In this document: piece by piece, positions 21,273 to 28,871 of the stretch
How positions within the stretch are numbered: the stretch's first letter is position 1
Layout of the letters: every line of letters starts with the position of its first letter
Position numbers and translations under genes: made by a program
Assembly (NCBI GenBank): GCA_903828515.1
Contig: CAIKMD010000001.1
Coordinates: forward strand, 45,034 to 109,033
Length of the DNA stretch: 64,000 nt
Direction of reading: 5' to 3'
From: an uncultured Rhodospirillales bacterium
GTDB taxonomy: Bacteria > Pseudomonadota > Alphaproteobacteria > ATCC43930 > CGMCC-115725
Notes under the pieces: generated by a model
What the model saw: the letters and a program-made list of their open reading frames with translations, nothing else
The model's database searches: none
Told to the model about the DNA's origin: nothing

Positions 21273-21833
21273 ATGGATGCGATCGACGCCCTGACCTCGC
21301 GCCGCAGCGCCGGGCAATTCACCGAGCCCGCGCCAGACGAGGCAACCCTCAACGAGATCCTGCGCGCCGCGATGCGGGCGCCCGATCACGGCAAGCTGCG
21401 CCCGTGGCGCTTCATCGTGCTGCGCGGCGACGCCCGCAAGCGCTTCGGCGATGTCTGCGTCGAGGCGATGAAACGCCGCGAGCCGGACGCGCCCGCCAAC
21501 ATGCTCGATCGTGAACGCGAAAAACCATTGCGCGCACCGCTGATCGTCGTGCTCGCCGCGGCGATCAAGGAAGGCAAGATTCCCGCGGTCGAACAATTGC
21601 TCGCCGCCGGGGCCGCGGCGCAGAACGTGATGCTCGCCGCGCACGCGATGGGTTATGGCGCGGCCTGGAAAACCGGCGCGCCGGCTTACGACGACTTCGT
21701 CAAAGAAGCGCTGGGCCTGGCGCGGACCGATCAGATCGTCGGTTTCATGTATCTCGGCACCCCGGCCACCGTGCCGCCGCCGCTGCCAGCGCCACCCGAA
21801 TTCTCGACCCTCGTGCGGGAATGGGTTGGCTGA
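21273..21833 (+). CDS. Nitroreductase family protein (YdjA-like)
   Basis: A 186-aa FMN-dependent oxidoreductase of the small nitroreductase type. It opens with DALTSRRSAGQFTEPAP (the FMN-binding RRS), followed by RAAMRAPDHGKLRPWRF, and has the C-terminal GYGAAWKTGAPAY and GFMYLGTP blocks. It likely uses NAD(P)H to reduce nitro or enone compounds; the substrate is unknown. The ATG at 21273 follows an AGGTGA site. Upstream, 21003-21272 holds no gene, only an AT-rich stretch shared with the divergent rpfF-like gene. Confidence 0.88.
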   Translation: MDAIDALTSRRSAGQFTEPAPDEATLNEILRAAMRAPDHGKLRPWRFIVLRGDARKRFGDVCVEAMKRREPDAPANMLDREREKPLRAPLIVVLAAAIKEGKIPAVEQLLAAGAAAQNVMLAAHAMGYGAAWKTGAPAYDDFVKEALGLARTDQIVGFMYLGTPATVPPPLPAPPEFSTLVREWVG

Positions 21834-21852
21834 GTGATCGGCTGAACCCGGC

Positions 21853-23013
21853 GTGCTTTATCGCAACTACACGATCGCCGCGCTGCTGACCGCCGCGGCG
21901 ATCGTTTACCTGTCGCTCTATCCGTTCGAATGGCGCACCGACTTCCCGCCCTGGGGGCCGCTGACCCAGTTGGCGCGCACCGCGCATGAATGGCCGCAAA
22001 GCCACGGCGATTTCCTCGCCAATGTGACGCTCTATCTACCCTGGGGATTTTTCGCCGGTCTTGCCTTCACCCGGCGGATGCCGAGCATCGTGCGGATCGC
22101 GATCGCAACATTGTTCGGCGCGCTGCTCAGTTTCGCGATGGAACTCGCGCAATTCGATGTCGTCGGCCGCTTCACCGACATGCGGGACATCTATGCCAAT
22201 GCGACGGGTTCGCTTTTCGGAGCAATCGTCGCCGTAATGGTGGGCGGCGACATGCGGGTGGGATTGCCGCACGGGATCAATCTCGAACCGTTTCCGGTGT
22301 TCCTCCTCGTCGGGTTTTTAGCCGTGCGGCTTTACCCTTATGTGCCGGTAATCGACCTGCACAAATATCTGCAGGCGATCCGGCCGCTTCTCAACGTGTC
22401 GAGTCTGCCGAAGGCGGAATTGTTCATTCGCACCGCACTGTGGCTGCTGATCGCCTATCTCGGCGAAATCCTGAGCGGAAAGCGGGCGGCGCTTCTGACC
22501 TTCATCCTCATCGCGGGACTGGTCTTCGCCGGGCGCATCGCGATTGCCGACGCCACGCTGTCAGCGCCCGACGTTCTCGGCGCGATGATCGCCTTCGCGC
22601 TCTGGTTCCTCTTGCTGCGTTTTCTGCCGGGGCGGGTCGCGCTGCTCGCGCTGTTCTTCGCCGCCGCCCTGATCCTCGAACGCCTCGATCCTTTCCGGCT
22701 CAATCCCAATCCGCGCGGCTTCGACTGGATTCCCTTTGCCGGCATGATGCACGGCACGATCGAAGGGGCGATCCTCAGCTTCCTGAGCAAATTCTTCTTC
22801 TATGGCGGCCTGATCTGGCTGCTGAACGAAGCGGGCTTGCGGTTGTGGCGCGCCACCGTCGCGGTGGTGATTCTGGTTTTCTTCTGCAGCGTGATCGAGC
22901 GTTACATTCCCGGCCGCAGCGCCGAAATCACCGATACCGTGATGGCGATTTTGATCGGGATCACGATCAAGTTGATGAATCCACGCCGGCGGGGACAGCC
23001 GCAACCGGCGTGA
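21853..23013 (+). CDS. VanZ-like membrane protein
   Basis: A 386-aa polytopic membrane protein with about nine hydrophobic segments. The VanZ-like core appears twice: LYPFEWRTDF with FLANVTLYLPWGFFAG and AMELAQFDVVGRFTDMRDIYANATGSLFG in the first half, and a weaker second copy (ERYIPGRSAEITDT) at the C-terminus. Family function is poorly known; VanZ gives low-level teicoplanin resistance in enterococci. GTG start, 19 bp after the nitroreductase. Its last 47 bp overlap a small antisense gene. Confidence 0.75.
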   Translation: MLYRNYTIAALLTAAAIVYLSLYPFEWRTDFPPWGPLTQLARTAHEWPQSHGDFLANVTLYLPWGFFAGLAFTRRMPSIVRIAIATLFGALLSFAMELAQFDVVGRFTDMRDIYANATGSLFGAIVAVMVGGDMRVGLPHGINLEPFPVFLLVGFLAVRLYPYVPVIDLHKYLQAIRPLLNVSSLPKAELFIRTALWLLIAYLGEILSGKRAALLTFILIAGLVFAGRIAIADATLSAPDVLGAMIAFALWFLLLRFLPGRVALLALFFAAALILERLDPFRLNPNPRGFDWIPFAGMMHGTIEGAILSFLSKFFFYGGLIWLLNEAGLRLWRATVAVVILVFFCSVIERYIPGRSAEITDTVMAILIGITIKLMNPRRRGQPQPA

Positions 23014-23200
23014 AATCCGCGCAGCACGCGTCGGCCGTGAGATAGCGGTCGTGGCGCAGGCATAAGCCGTCCTCGGACCGCACCGAACCCCAGGCCGAGC
23101 TCATCGCGTTCAGACCCTTGATCGTCGCCTCGAGGAATTGCGGATCATTGTGGAAATGACCACAATCCCGGCACGAGGCTTTGAACGGCGCGGCGCTCAT
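22967..23200 (-). CDS. Small cysteine-rich protein, probable zinc ribbon
   Basis: A 77-aa protein with CRDC (C10, C13), a C47 in GLCLRH and CC at 59-60 before ADF, a spacing like small zinc-ribbon proteins. Its ATG overlaps the stop of the YeiH-type transporter gene (ATGA), so translation looks coupled and the two probably act together. The last 47 bp overlap the end of the VanZ-like gene on the other strand. Function unknown. The coupling and cysteine pattern argue that it is real. Confidence 0.6.
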   Translation of the reverse strand: MSAAPFKASCRDCGHFHNDPQFLEATIKGLNAMSSAWGSVRSEDGLCLRHDRYLTADACCADFTPVAAVPAGVDSST

Positions 23201-24591
23201 TTGCCGAGATTCGTCCAGTAAGCGGCGAACACCCAGGCCGACAGCAGGAAGCCCAACACCACGTTCACGGCGACACCCGACGTGAAGGCGATGAACGGCT
23301 TGCTTCCCGCTTTGGCGAGTTCACGGAAGCGCGTGGTCAGGCCGATCGAGAGAAAGCAGAAGATGAACGCCCAGGTGCGCAGGTCCTTGATCGGCGCGAC
23401 CAGACCGGGATTCACGATCTTGTTGTAATCGGCGAGGCTGTAACTGCTGGTAACCCAGGTCACGATCAGCGAGGCGAGCAGGAAACCGATCACGAATTTC
23501 GGAAACCGGTACCAGATTTCGGCCGCGTTCGGGCGACGGCCGACCGCGTCTTTCTCCCAGCGTGTGGTCGCGACGATCGCGAGCACGAAGGCCCAGATGC
23601 CGATCCACACGTCGCGGCCGACCACTTTCATCAGCGTGAAAGCGAGCACAGCCTGGTCGCTGGTACCGGCGCCGCTTTTCGCTGCCATCGCGCCATAAGT
23701 CTGCGCCGCCGCGATGCCGGCGGCATCGGCGAATTCCGACGTGCCGATCCAAGCGCCGCCGACGCCGGCGGGCAGGTTCAATCCATGCGCGACGAAGGGC
23801 AGCACGAAAATCATGACGATCGCCCACAGGATCACCAGCGTGATCGCGATCGGCGCATCGTCTTTCTTGGCACCGACCGCACCCGCGATGGCGATCGCCG
23901 CCGAGACGCCGCAGACCGCGCCGCCGACGCCCAGCGTCGCCGCGAGACGGCGGTCGAGCCCGAGTTTCGTCGCGACCCAGAAGATCACGCCGAAGGTAAC
24001 GATCGAGACGATCGACGCCTGAAGGATCGCGACCGGCCCGGCCCAGATGATGAGGGTGAACGGCACCGTTGCGCCAAGCAGCACGATCGCCGTCTTTACG
24101 TAGAACTCGACGCGGAATCCGGCATCGAGCCAACGCGGCAACCCGACCAGATTGGCAATCGCCAGTCCGACGACCAATGCCACCAGCGGCGCCTCGAAGC
24201 CGTAATAATTCGCGACGTCCCACTGACCGATGACGAACACGATGACGGCCAGGACATAGATGAAGACGAAGGCCGGCAGGAAATCGCGCGCCTTGTGCCC
24301 GAGCGCCGAGAGGACGACCGAGAACGCCGCCGCCCAGAGCAGGAACTGCACGACGTAACGCTGCCAGTTATTCGTCAGGTCCGTGCTGAGTTGCGCGAAG
24401 CTCGACCATTTTGCTGGCGTCACCGCGACCCAACGCCAGCTGGCGCCTTGGGCGAACAACACGAGACCGACAGCGACGATGCCGAGACCCAGCCAGATCG
24501 CCCACCAATCCTCTTTCAGCCACAACTCACTCCAACCGGAACGGCGCGACGCAGCGGGGGGCGCGTCGAAAGTGCTTTCGACCTTACTCAT
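23197..24591 (-). CDS. YeiH/UPF0324 family transporter (putative sulfate exporter)
   Basis: A 464-aa membrane protein with ten or more hydrophobic segments. The family signature LGVGGAVCGVSAAIAIAGA and the block GAWIGTSEFADAAGIAAAQ are clear. It is longer than E. coli YeiH (about 350 aa) because of an extra N-terminal membrane region. Family members are annotated as putative sulfate exporters on limited evidence. The ATG lies 43 bp downstream of a 70-aa gene that has its own promoter, and the stop overlaps the next small gene. Confidence 0.82.
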   Translation of the reverse strand: MSKVESTFDAPPAASRRSGWSELWLKEDWWAIWLGLGIVAVGLVLFAQGASWRWVAVTPAKWSSFAQLSTDLTNNWQRYVVQFLLWAAAFSVVLSALGHKARDFLPAFVFIYVLAVIVFVIGQWDVANYYGFEAPLVALVVGLAIANLVGLPRWLDAGFRVEFYVKTAIVLLGATVPFTLIIWAGPVAILQASIVSIVTFGVIFWVATKLGLDRRLAATLGVGGAVCGVSAAIAIAGAVGAKKDDAPIAITLVILWAIVMIFVLPFVAHGLNLPAGVGGAWIGTSEFADAAGIAAAQTYGAMAAKSGAGTSDQAVLAFTLMKVVGRDVWIGIWAFVLAIVATTRWEKDAVGRRPNAAEIWYRFPKFVIGFLLASLIVTWVTSSYSLADYNKIVNPGLVAPIKDLRTWAFIFCFLSIGLTTRFRELAKAGSKPFIAFTSGVAVNVVLGFLLSAWVFAAYWTNLGK

Positions 24592-24633
24592 GGGTTTCCT
24601 CGTTAATCGACGGAAGCGGGATTGTGATCGGCG

Positions 24634-24846
24634 TCAGGCGGCGCAGCGACAGGGCGCGACGCCGAGCGTCGTCCGCGCCCGCGCAACAACGCCGCGCAAT
24701 TCCGCCTGGCTCACGCCATCGCGGTGCATCACCAGATGCACCAGGGGATCGGACAGCACCTCGCACAGCACGGGCTCGACCCCGGCTTCCATCCAGTTGC
24801 GATTGACGGCGTCATATCGTGCAGCGAGCGGGACGAGTTTCGGCAT
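24634..24846 (-). CDS. Small protein of unknown function, first gene of the yeiH-type operon
   Basis: A 70-aa protein (MPKLVPLAARYDAVNRN at the start, ending in PCRCAA) with three cysteines, two of them in a terminal CRC. No family is recognised. It is supported as real by a perfect AGGAGG ribosome binding site eight bases before the ATG and by a clean promoter with an overlapping palindrome directly upstream. It precedes the YeiH-type transporter on the same strand. A cysteine-containing partner or sensor for sulfur compounds is possible but only guessed from context. Confidence 0.6.
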   Translation of the reverse strand: MPKLVPLAARYDAVNRNWMEAGVEPVLCEVLSDPLVHLVMHRDGVSQAELRGVVARARTTLGVAPCRCAA

Positions 24847-24857
24847 CTTTGTGCCTC

Positions 24858-24880
24858 CTGATAACGTGGTTCATTATCAG
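24858..24880. promoter_or_regulatory. Operator-like palindrome over the -10 box
   Basis: CTGATAA at 24858-24864 and TTATCAG at 24874-24880 form a perfect inverted repeat with a 9-bp centre. It covers the -10 box of the minus-strand promoter and touches the AGGAGG site of the 70-aa gene, so a protein bound here would block transcription. The regulator is not in the adjacent sequence. Confidence 0.55.
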
Positions 24881-24901
24881 AATACAAAATTATAATGTCA
24901 A
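24873..24901 (-). promoter_or_regulatory. Sigma-70 type promoter for the small gene and yeiH-type operon
   Basis: On the minus strand, a perfect TTGACA (-35, plus-strand 24896-24901) is followed by exactly 17 bp and GATAAT (-10, 24873-24878). The surroundings to about 24940 are strongly AT-rich, unlike the rest of the window. This is the clearest housekeeping-type promoter that I see here. Confidence 0.7.
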
Positions 24902-24973
24902 ATATAATATATTAACTAAATATCACTGTTAAATATGAGGCGACAAATCATCCTCCCCGCTCAGGCGGGGAAA

Positions 24974-25501
24974 TCAGACCGGCAGGATGAATTTCAGGCC
25001 GAGGCCCAGCACGGTGGCGCCGAGCATACCGACCAGCATGCCGCGCCGCGCGAGGAAGATGAGCGCGAGGGTCGAGAGGAACACCACCCAGGGAATCAAT
25101 CCCGTCATCGCCTCGGTGCCGACCCGAAAACCGACCGCGAACATCAGCCCGACCGACGAGGCGCCAAGGCCGCGGATCGCGCCCTGAACCCAGCCGACCT
25201 CGCGCATGCGGTCGTAGACCTTGAGCACCGGCAGGACGAGATAGCCGCCGATCTGGATCGAGAGCATCGCCGCCAGCGCGCCGAGCCAGCCATAAATCAT
25301 GAAGCCTATCGAGGCGAGATAGAGATTGTTCTGTCCGGGCGTCACGCGTCCCAGCGCGTAGGCATAGAGAAACTGATTAAGGTTGAGGATTCCGGAGTCC
25401 TCCACCAGGCGATGCTGCAACAGCGCGACCACCGCCGAGCCATTGCCGAAGGCGAGCATGTTGTAGGTTCCGATGACGATGAAAACCTGGAACAGGCTCA
25501 T
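24974..25501 (-). CDS. chrA: Chromate transporter, ChrA C-terminal-type half
   Basis: A 175-aa membrane protein with one ChrA domain: MSLFQVFIVIGTYNMLAFGNG, then ALGRVTPGQNNLYLASIGFMIYG. With its upstream partner it forms a short-chain ChrA pair, in which two half-size proteins replace the usual single 400-aa transporter. It should export chromate or a related oxyanion across the inner membrane. The ATG at 25501 overlaps the stop of the upstream half (ATGA), so both are made in a fixed ratio. Confidence 0.85.
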   Translation of the reverse strand: MSLFQVFIVIGTYNMLAFGNGSAVVALLQHRLVEDSGILNLNQFLYAYALGRVTPGQNNLYLASIGFMIYGWLGALAAMLSIQIGGYLVLPVLKVYDRMREVGWVQGAIRGLGASSVGLMFAVGFRVGTEAMTGLIPWVVFLSTLALIFLARRGMLVGMLGATVLGLGLKFILPV

Positions 25502-26082
25502 GGGCGTGGCTCGTTCTTGCCGCGCAGGAACAGCGCGCCGGCGACGCCGCCGCCCAGGATGACGAGGGCCGGATTGAGTCCGGGCCAGATGACCAGAACG
25601 CAAGCCGCCACGACGAAGACGAAATCGAGCGACAGACGCATCAGCGGCCGGCCGAGCCGCAACGCGGACACCACGATGATGCCGAGCGCGGCCGGCAACA
25701 GCGTCGCGTCGATGTAATCGAGCACCGGCCCGTGCGCGAGATACCCATAGGCGATCGTCAAAACGACGACGCAAACAAAGCCCGGCAGGATCATCGCGAC
25801 CAGCGCCACAACGGTTCCGGCAAAGCCCGCAAGCCGATAGCCGACCGCGACCGCGACCGCGGTCATCGTCCCGGACGGCATGAGCCGCCCGATGCTCCAC
25901 AGCGTCAGCAATTCCTTATCGGGCAGGATGCGCCGCAAAGTGACGAGTTGTTCCTGCAACAGACCGAGCACGCCGAGGCCGCCGCCGAAGGCGCAACCTG
26001 CCTTGAAGAACACAATGAAAATCTGCGTCAGGCTGAGGGTCGGATGGGGCGTTGGCGATTGCGGCTCGACGACTTCCGACAC
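25498..26082 (-). CDS. chrA: Chromate transporter, ChrA N-terminal-type half
   Basis: A 194-aa membrane protein with a ChrA domain: FFKAGCAFGGGLGVLGLLQEQ and the signature WSIGRLMPSGTMTAVAVAVGY, then further hydrophobic segments. It is the first gene of the split chrA pair and ends in a basic tail (LRGKNEPRP). This is not a frameshifted gene: each half has its own start and the two overlap by four bases in the coupled ATGA style known for short-chain ChrA pairs. Confidence 0.86.
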   Translation of the reverse strand: MSEVVEPQSPTPHPTLSLTQIFIVFFKAGCAFGGGLGVLGLLQEQLVTLRRILPDKELLTLWSIGRLMPSGTMTAVAVAVGYRLAGFAGTVVALVAMILPGFVCVVVLTIAYGYLAHGPVLDYIDATLLPAALGIIVVSALRLGRPLMRLSLDFVFVVAACVLVIWPGLNPALVILGGGVAGALFLRGKNEPRP

Positions 26083-26211
26083 GCTTTTCTTTCGTCCCCC
26101 AAACGCCGGCCGGCACTGCCGTCATCAAAGCGTGGCAGCGCAAACATGGTTAATTCCGTATTGCCAATTTCGCACCGCAGCGCGATCCCCGCAAGTCACG
26201 GCGAATTTTAT

Positions 26212-26226
26212 TTAAGCACGATTTAA
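26212..26226. promoter_or_regulatory. CtrA-type site before the pentapeptide-repeat gene
   Basis: A perfect TTAA-N7-TTAA site, with GCACGAT as the spacer, about 50 bp before the ATG at 26274. It fits the CtrA recognition pattern of Alphaproteobacteria. The surrounding 130 bp between the divergent chrA and pentapeptide genes are AT-richer than average and must hold both promoters. Confidence 0.5.
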
Positions 26227-26273
26227 TCTTGGCAGGCGAAGCTGGCGTAATGGGTCATGAGGTAACAAGGGCT

Positions 26274-27494
26274 ATGACGTCGCGTTCGCTGATCTCGCCA
26301 GCCGAGTTGAATCATATTGTTCGCCTGCACGGAATGTTCCGCCAATCCCGGCCGGGCGGGCAGCGTGCGAATCTATGCTATCGCGACCTGAGCGGACTCG
26401 ACGTCTCGGGGCAAGATTTGTCGAGCGCCGATTTTACCGGCGCGTTCCTCGTCGGCACCAACCTCGAAGCTGCCAACCTCACCGGCGCCGTGCTGTTCGC
26501 GAGCAATCTCAGCCGCGCCAATCTGCGCAACGCCAAACTCGTTCACGCTGACCTGCGCGGCGCCATGTTGCGCGGCGCCGATCTGTCGGGCGCCGATCTC
26601 TTCGAAGCCGACCTGCGTGACGGACGCATCGCGCAATGGCAGCGCTCGGGCGAACTCCAGGATGTCGAGATCGACGTCGCCTTGGCCAGCACCGGTCTCG
26701 GAGCCGTCGACGAGATGCGACGTTCGCCGCCGCGATCGGGACATACCGATTTTTCCGACGCCGTCATGCGCAACACCCGCCTCGTTCGCGCCGATCTGCG
26801 TCAGGCGACGCTGACCGGCGCCGATCTGGGCGGCGCCGATCTTTCGGGCGCCGACCTCCGGGGCGCCAATCTGGCAGGCGCCGTACTGACCAGCACGATG
26901 CTCGAAAGCGCGCATACGAACGGCGCGAACCTTCGCGACACGCTGAACGACAAGCCGGCCGGGCTCCTCCTCCAGGACCTCAATGATCCGCTCGACGTTC
27001 TGCTGGAGAACCACGAACGCTGGGTCGCGACCAACGGCCGCAAAGGCGCCCAGCTCGACCTCTCCGGCTTCGATTTGCGCACCGCGCGGTCGCTGGCCGG
27101 TGCCGAACTCGCCGCGCTCAAGGCGAGCGACGCCGTCCTGTTCGGGCTCGATCTTTCCGGCATCGGACTCCAGGCAGCGCAACTCGACCGTTCCGACCTT
27201 CGCTCCTGCAACCTGCGCGGCGCGGATTTGCGCGGGATCAGCCTCAAGGGCGCGCGACTCGTCAATGCGGACATGCGCAATTGCCGCCTCGGCCCCTTGG
27301 TCGTGGGCCAGGATCGCTTCATTCAAAGCCAGCTCGACGGGGCCGAACTGCGCAATGCCGATTTGCGCGGTGCGGATTTGCGCCAGGCCGTGTTGCGCCG
27401 CACCGATTTCGCCGGTGCGGACATGACCGGCGCCCGACTCGACAACGCCGTTCTCGAAGGATCGTCCCTCGCCCGTAGCGTCGGGGCGCTCTGA
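26274..27494 (+). CDS. Pentapeptide-repeat protein
   Basis: A 406-aa protein built mostly of A(D/N)LxG-type pentapeptides, predicted to fold as a quadrilateral beta-helix. There are three repeat blocks, at about residues 33-115, 165-225 and 275-395, separated by two non-repeat stretches: one with LQDVEIDVALASTG and one with LDVLLENHERW. There is no signal peptide or TIR domain. Some such proteins mimic DNA and protect gyrase, but no target can be read here. The ATG at 26274 follows AAGGG; an in-frame ATG at 26250 is an alternative. A CtrA-type site lies upstream. Confidence 0.8.
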   Translation: MTSRSLISPAELNHIVRLHGMFRQSRPGGQRANLCYRDLSGLDVSGQDLSSADFTGAFLVGTNLEAANLTGAVLFASNLSRANLRNAKLVHADLRGAMLRGADLSGADLFEADLRDGRIAQWQRSGELQDVEIDVALASTGLGAVDEMRRSPPRSGHTDFSDAVMRNTRLVRADLRQATLTGADLGGADLSGADLRGANLAGAVLTSTMLESAHTNGANLRDTLNDKPAGLLLQDLNDPLDVLLENHERWVATNGRKGAQLDLSGFDLRTARSLAGAELAALKASDAVLFGLDLSGIGLQAAQLDRSDLRSCNLRGADLRGISLKGARLVNADMRNCRLGPLVVGQDRFIQSQLDGAELRNADLRGADLRQAVLRRTDFAGADMTGARLDNAVLEGSSLARSVGAL

Positions 27495-27498
27495 CTCT

Positions 27499-27526
27499 TT
27501 CTTGTTGGTAGTACGCCTGTTAGAAT
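27499..27526 (+). promoter_or_regulatory. Possible promoter for the 54-aa protein gene
   Basis: TTCTTG at 27499-27504, a 16-bp spacer and TAGAAT at 27521-27526, about 60 bp before the ATG at 27589. The -10 is good and the -35 is weak, so this is a moderate call. Confidence 0.4.
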
Positions 27527-27588
27527 CGACCGCAACGAACGCCGTCGCCCCAACTCAAGGGACGCGGCAATCTTATGGAGAGAAACGT

Positions 27589-27753
27589 ATGAGCACGACA
27601 TCAAGACGGACGCCGCCCGTCAAACGGCCGGCGTTGAGACACTCCGACGACCTCGCGATTCTGGAACGCGAACACGACACCGACGAGCCAAGCCGCATCG
27701 AGCGGGATCATTGGCGCGGCGAAGGCGTGGTCGGCGATAATCACACCGACTAA
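27589..27753 (+). CDS. Small charged protein of unknown function
   Basis: A 54-aa hydrophilic protein: a basic N-terminal third (RRTPPVKRPALRH) and an acidic rest with repeated His, Asp and Glu (EREHDTDEPSRIERDH). There is no signal peptide or membrane segment and it is probably disordered. GGAGA seven bases before the ATG and a plausible promoter upstream support it as a real gene. No family is recognised. Confidence 0.5.
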   Translation: MSTTSRRTPPVKRPALRHSDDLAILEREHDTDEPSRIERDHWRGEGVVGDNHTD

Positions 27754-27777
27754 ACCCGACACGCCGGCTAAGTCCTG

Positions 27778-27805
27778 TTGACACCACCGCCAACCCGCTC
27801 ATGCT
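27778..27805 (+). promoter_or_regulatory. Possible promoter for the acyltransferase gene
   Basis: A perfect TTGACA at 27778-27783 is followed 16 bp later by CATGCT, a weak -10. It lies 25 bp before the GTG start of the acyltransferase at 27831. The -35 match is the main argument. Confidence 0.3.
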
Positions 27806-27830
27806 GTGAGGCACGGGGAGCGGGACCACG

Positions 27831-28871
27831 GTGGATCGACGCAATAATTTCGACGCACTGCGGCTCGTGGCCGCGACCAGTGTCATTTTTTCGCATGCCT
27901 TCTTGATCGGCGAGGGAACCCAAGACCCCGAGCCGCTCATGCGATTGACCGGCGGCCAGACCATTCTCGGCGTGGTCGGCGTATTCGTCTTTTTCACGAT
28001 CAGCGGCTTTCTCGTTACCCAAAGTTTCGATACGACGCACTCGCCGGCGCGCTTCGCCGCCAAGCGCGCGCTGCGGATTTATCCGGGACTTCTGGTCTGT
28101 CTGCTGCTCTCGGCCTTCGTGCTGGGGCCATGGGCCAGCAATCTGCCGGTGGCCGAGTATTTCGGCCACCGCGAGGTTTACACCTACGTCGTCAGCAACC
28201 TGACCATGATCATGCCGGCCAACAGCCTGCCCGGCGTGTGGTTCACCAAGTTCTCGGCCGGTGGCGTGATCGACGGTCCGCTGTGGACGCTGCCGTGCGA
28301 AGTCGCGATGTATCTCATGGTCATGGCGCTCGGCATGCTGCGGCTGCTCGATCTGCGCGTCATCGCGGGACTGATCGCCATCGGCATGGCCGGTATCTGG
28401 TTCGATACCGCCTCGAGTGAATACTTCGTCGGCAGCGCGGTCTGGCTGCTCTCATTCTTCGCGGCCGGCATGGCCCTCTATCTGTTGCGCGAGCGCGGTA
28501 TTTTCCGCTGGCCGTTCGCCTTGATCGCCGTCGCGATCCTGGTCGGCTCGATTCCGCTCAAGGCATTCATCCTGCTGTTCCCGCTCTCGGGGTCCTATCT
28601 CGTGATCTATGTGGCGCTTCACCCGGGTCTGCCCAGCATCCCGGCGGCGCGCTTCGGCGATCTTTCTTACGGGCTCTATATCTATGGCTGGCCGGTCGAG
28701 CAGATGCTGGTCCAGCTCAACGGCTATTCGATGCCGTGGCCGAAGCTATTCGCCCTGGCCTTTCCGATCACCGCCGTACTCGCCTTTCTGTCCTGGCACC
28801 TCGTCGAATCGCGCGCGTTGCGCTTCAAGCCGAAAGCCGCAGCGGCGGTTGGGCCCCGGCAAGCGGCGTAG
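27831..28871 (+). CDS. Acyltransferase 3 family protein (OafA/YrhL-like)
   Basis: A 346-aa integral membrane acyltransferase with about ten hydrophobic segments. The start NNFDALRLVAATSVIFSHAF contains the catalytic-type histidine, followed by GVFVFFTISGFLV and KRALRIYPGL, all typical of family 3. It probably acetylates or otherwise acylates a surface glycan or lipid. GTG start. Its last 47 bp overlap the end of otsA on the opposite strand. Confidence 0.88.
   Translation: MDRRNNFDALRLVAATSVIFSHAFLIGEGTQDPEPLMRLTGGQTILGVVGVFVFFTISGFLVTQSFDTTHSPARFAAKRALRIYPGLLVCLLLSAFVLGPWASNLPVAEYFGHREVYTYVVSNLTMIMPANSLPGVWFTKFSAGGVIDGPLWTLPCEVAMYLMVMALGMLRLLDLRVIAGLIAIGMAGIWFDTASSEYFVGSAVWLLSFFAAGMALYLLRERGIFRWPFALIAVAILVGSIPLKAFILLFPLSGSYLVIYVALHPGLPSIPAARFGDLSYGLYIYGWPVEQMLVQLNGYSMPWPKLFALAFPITAVLAFLSWHLVESRALRFKPKAAAAVGPRQAA

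Noticed and set aside
25498..25501. Frameshift splitting chrA
   Set aside because: Each half has its own start and a complete domain, and the four-base ATGA overlap is a normal coupled arrangement of short-chain ChrA pairs.
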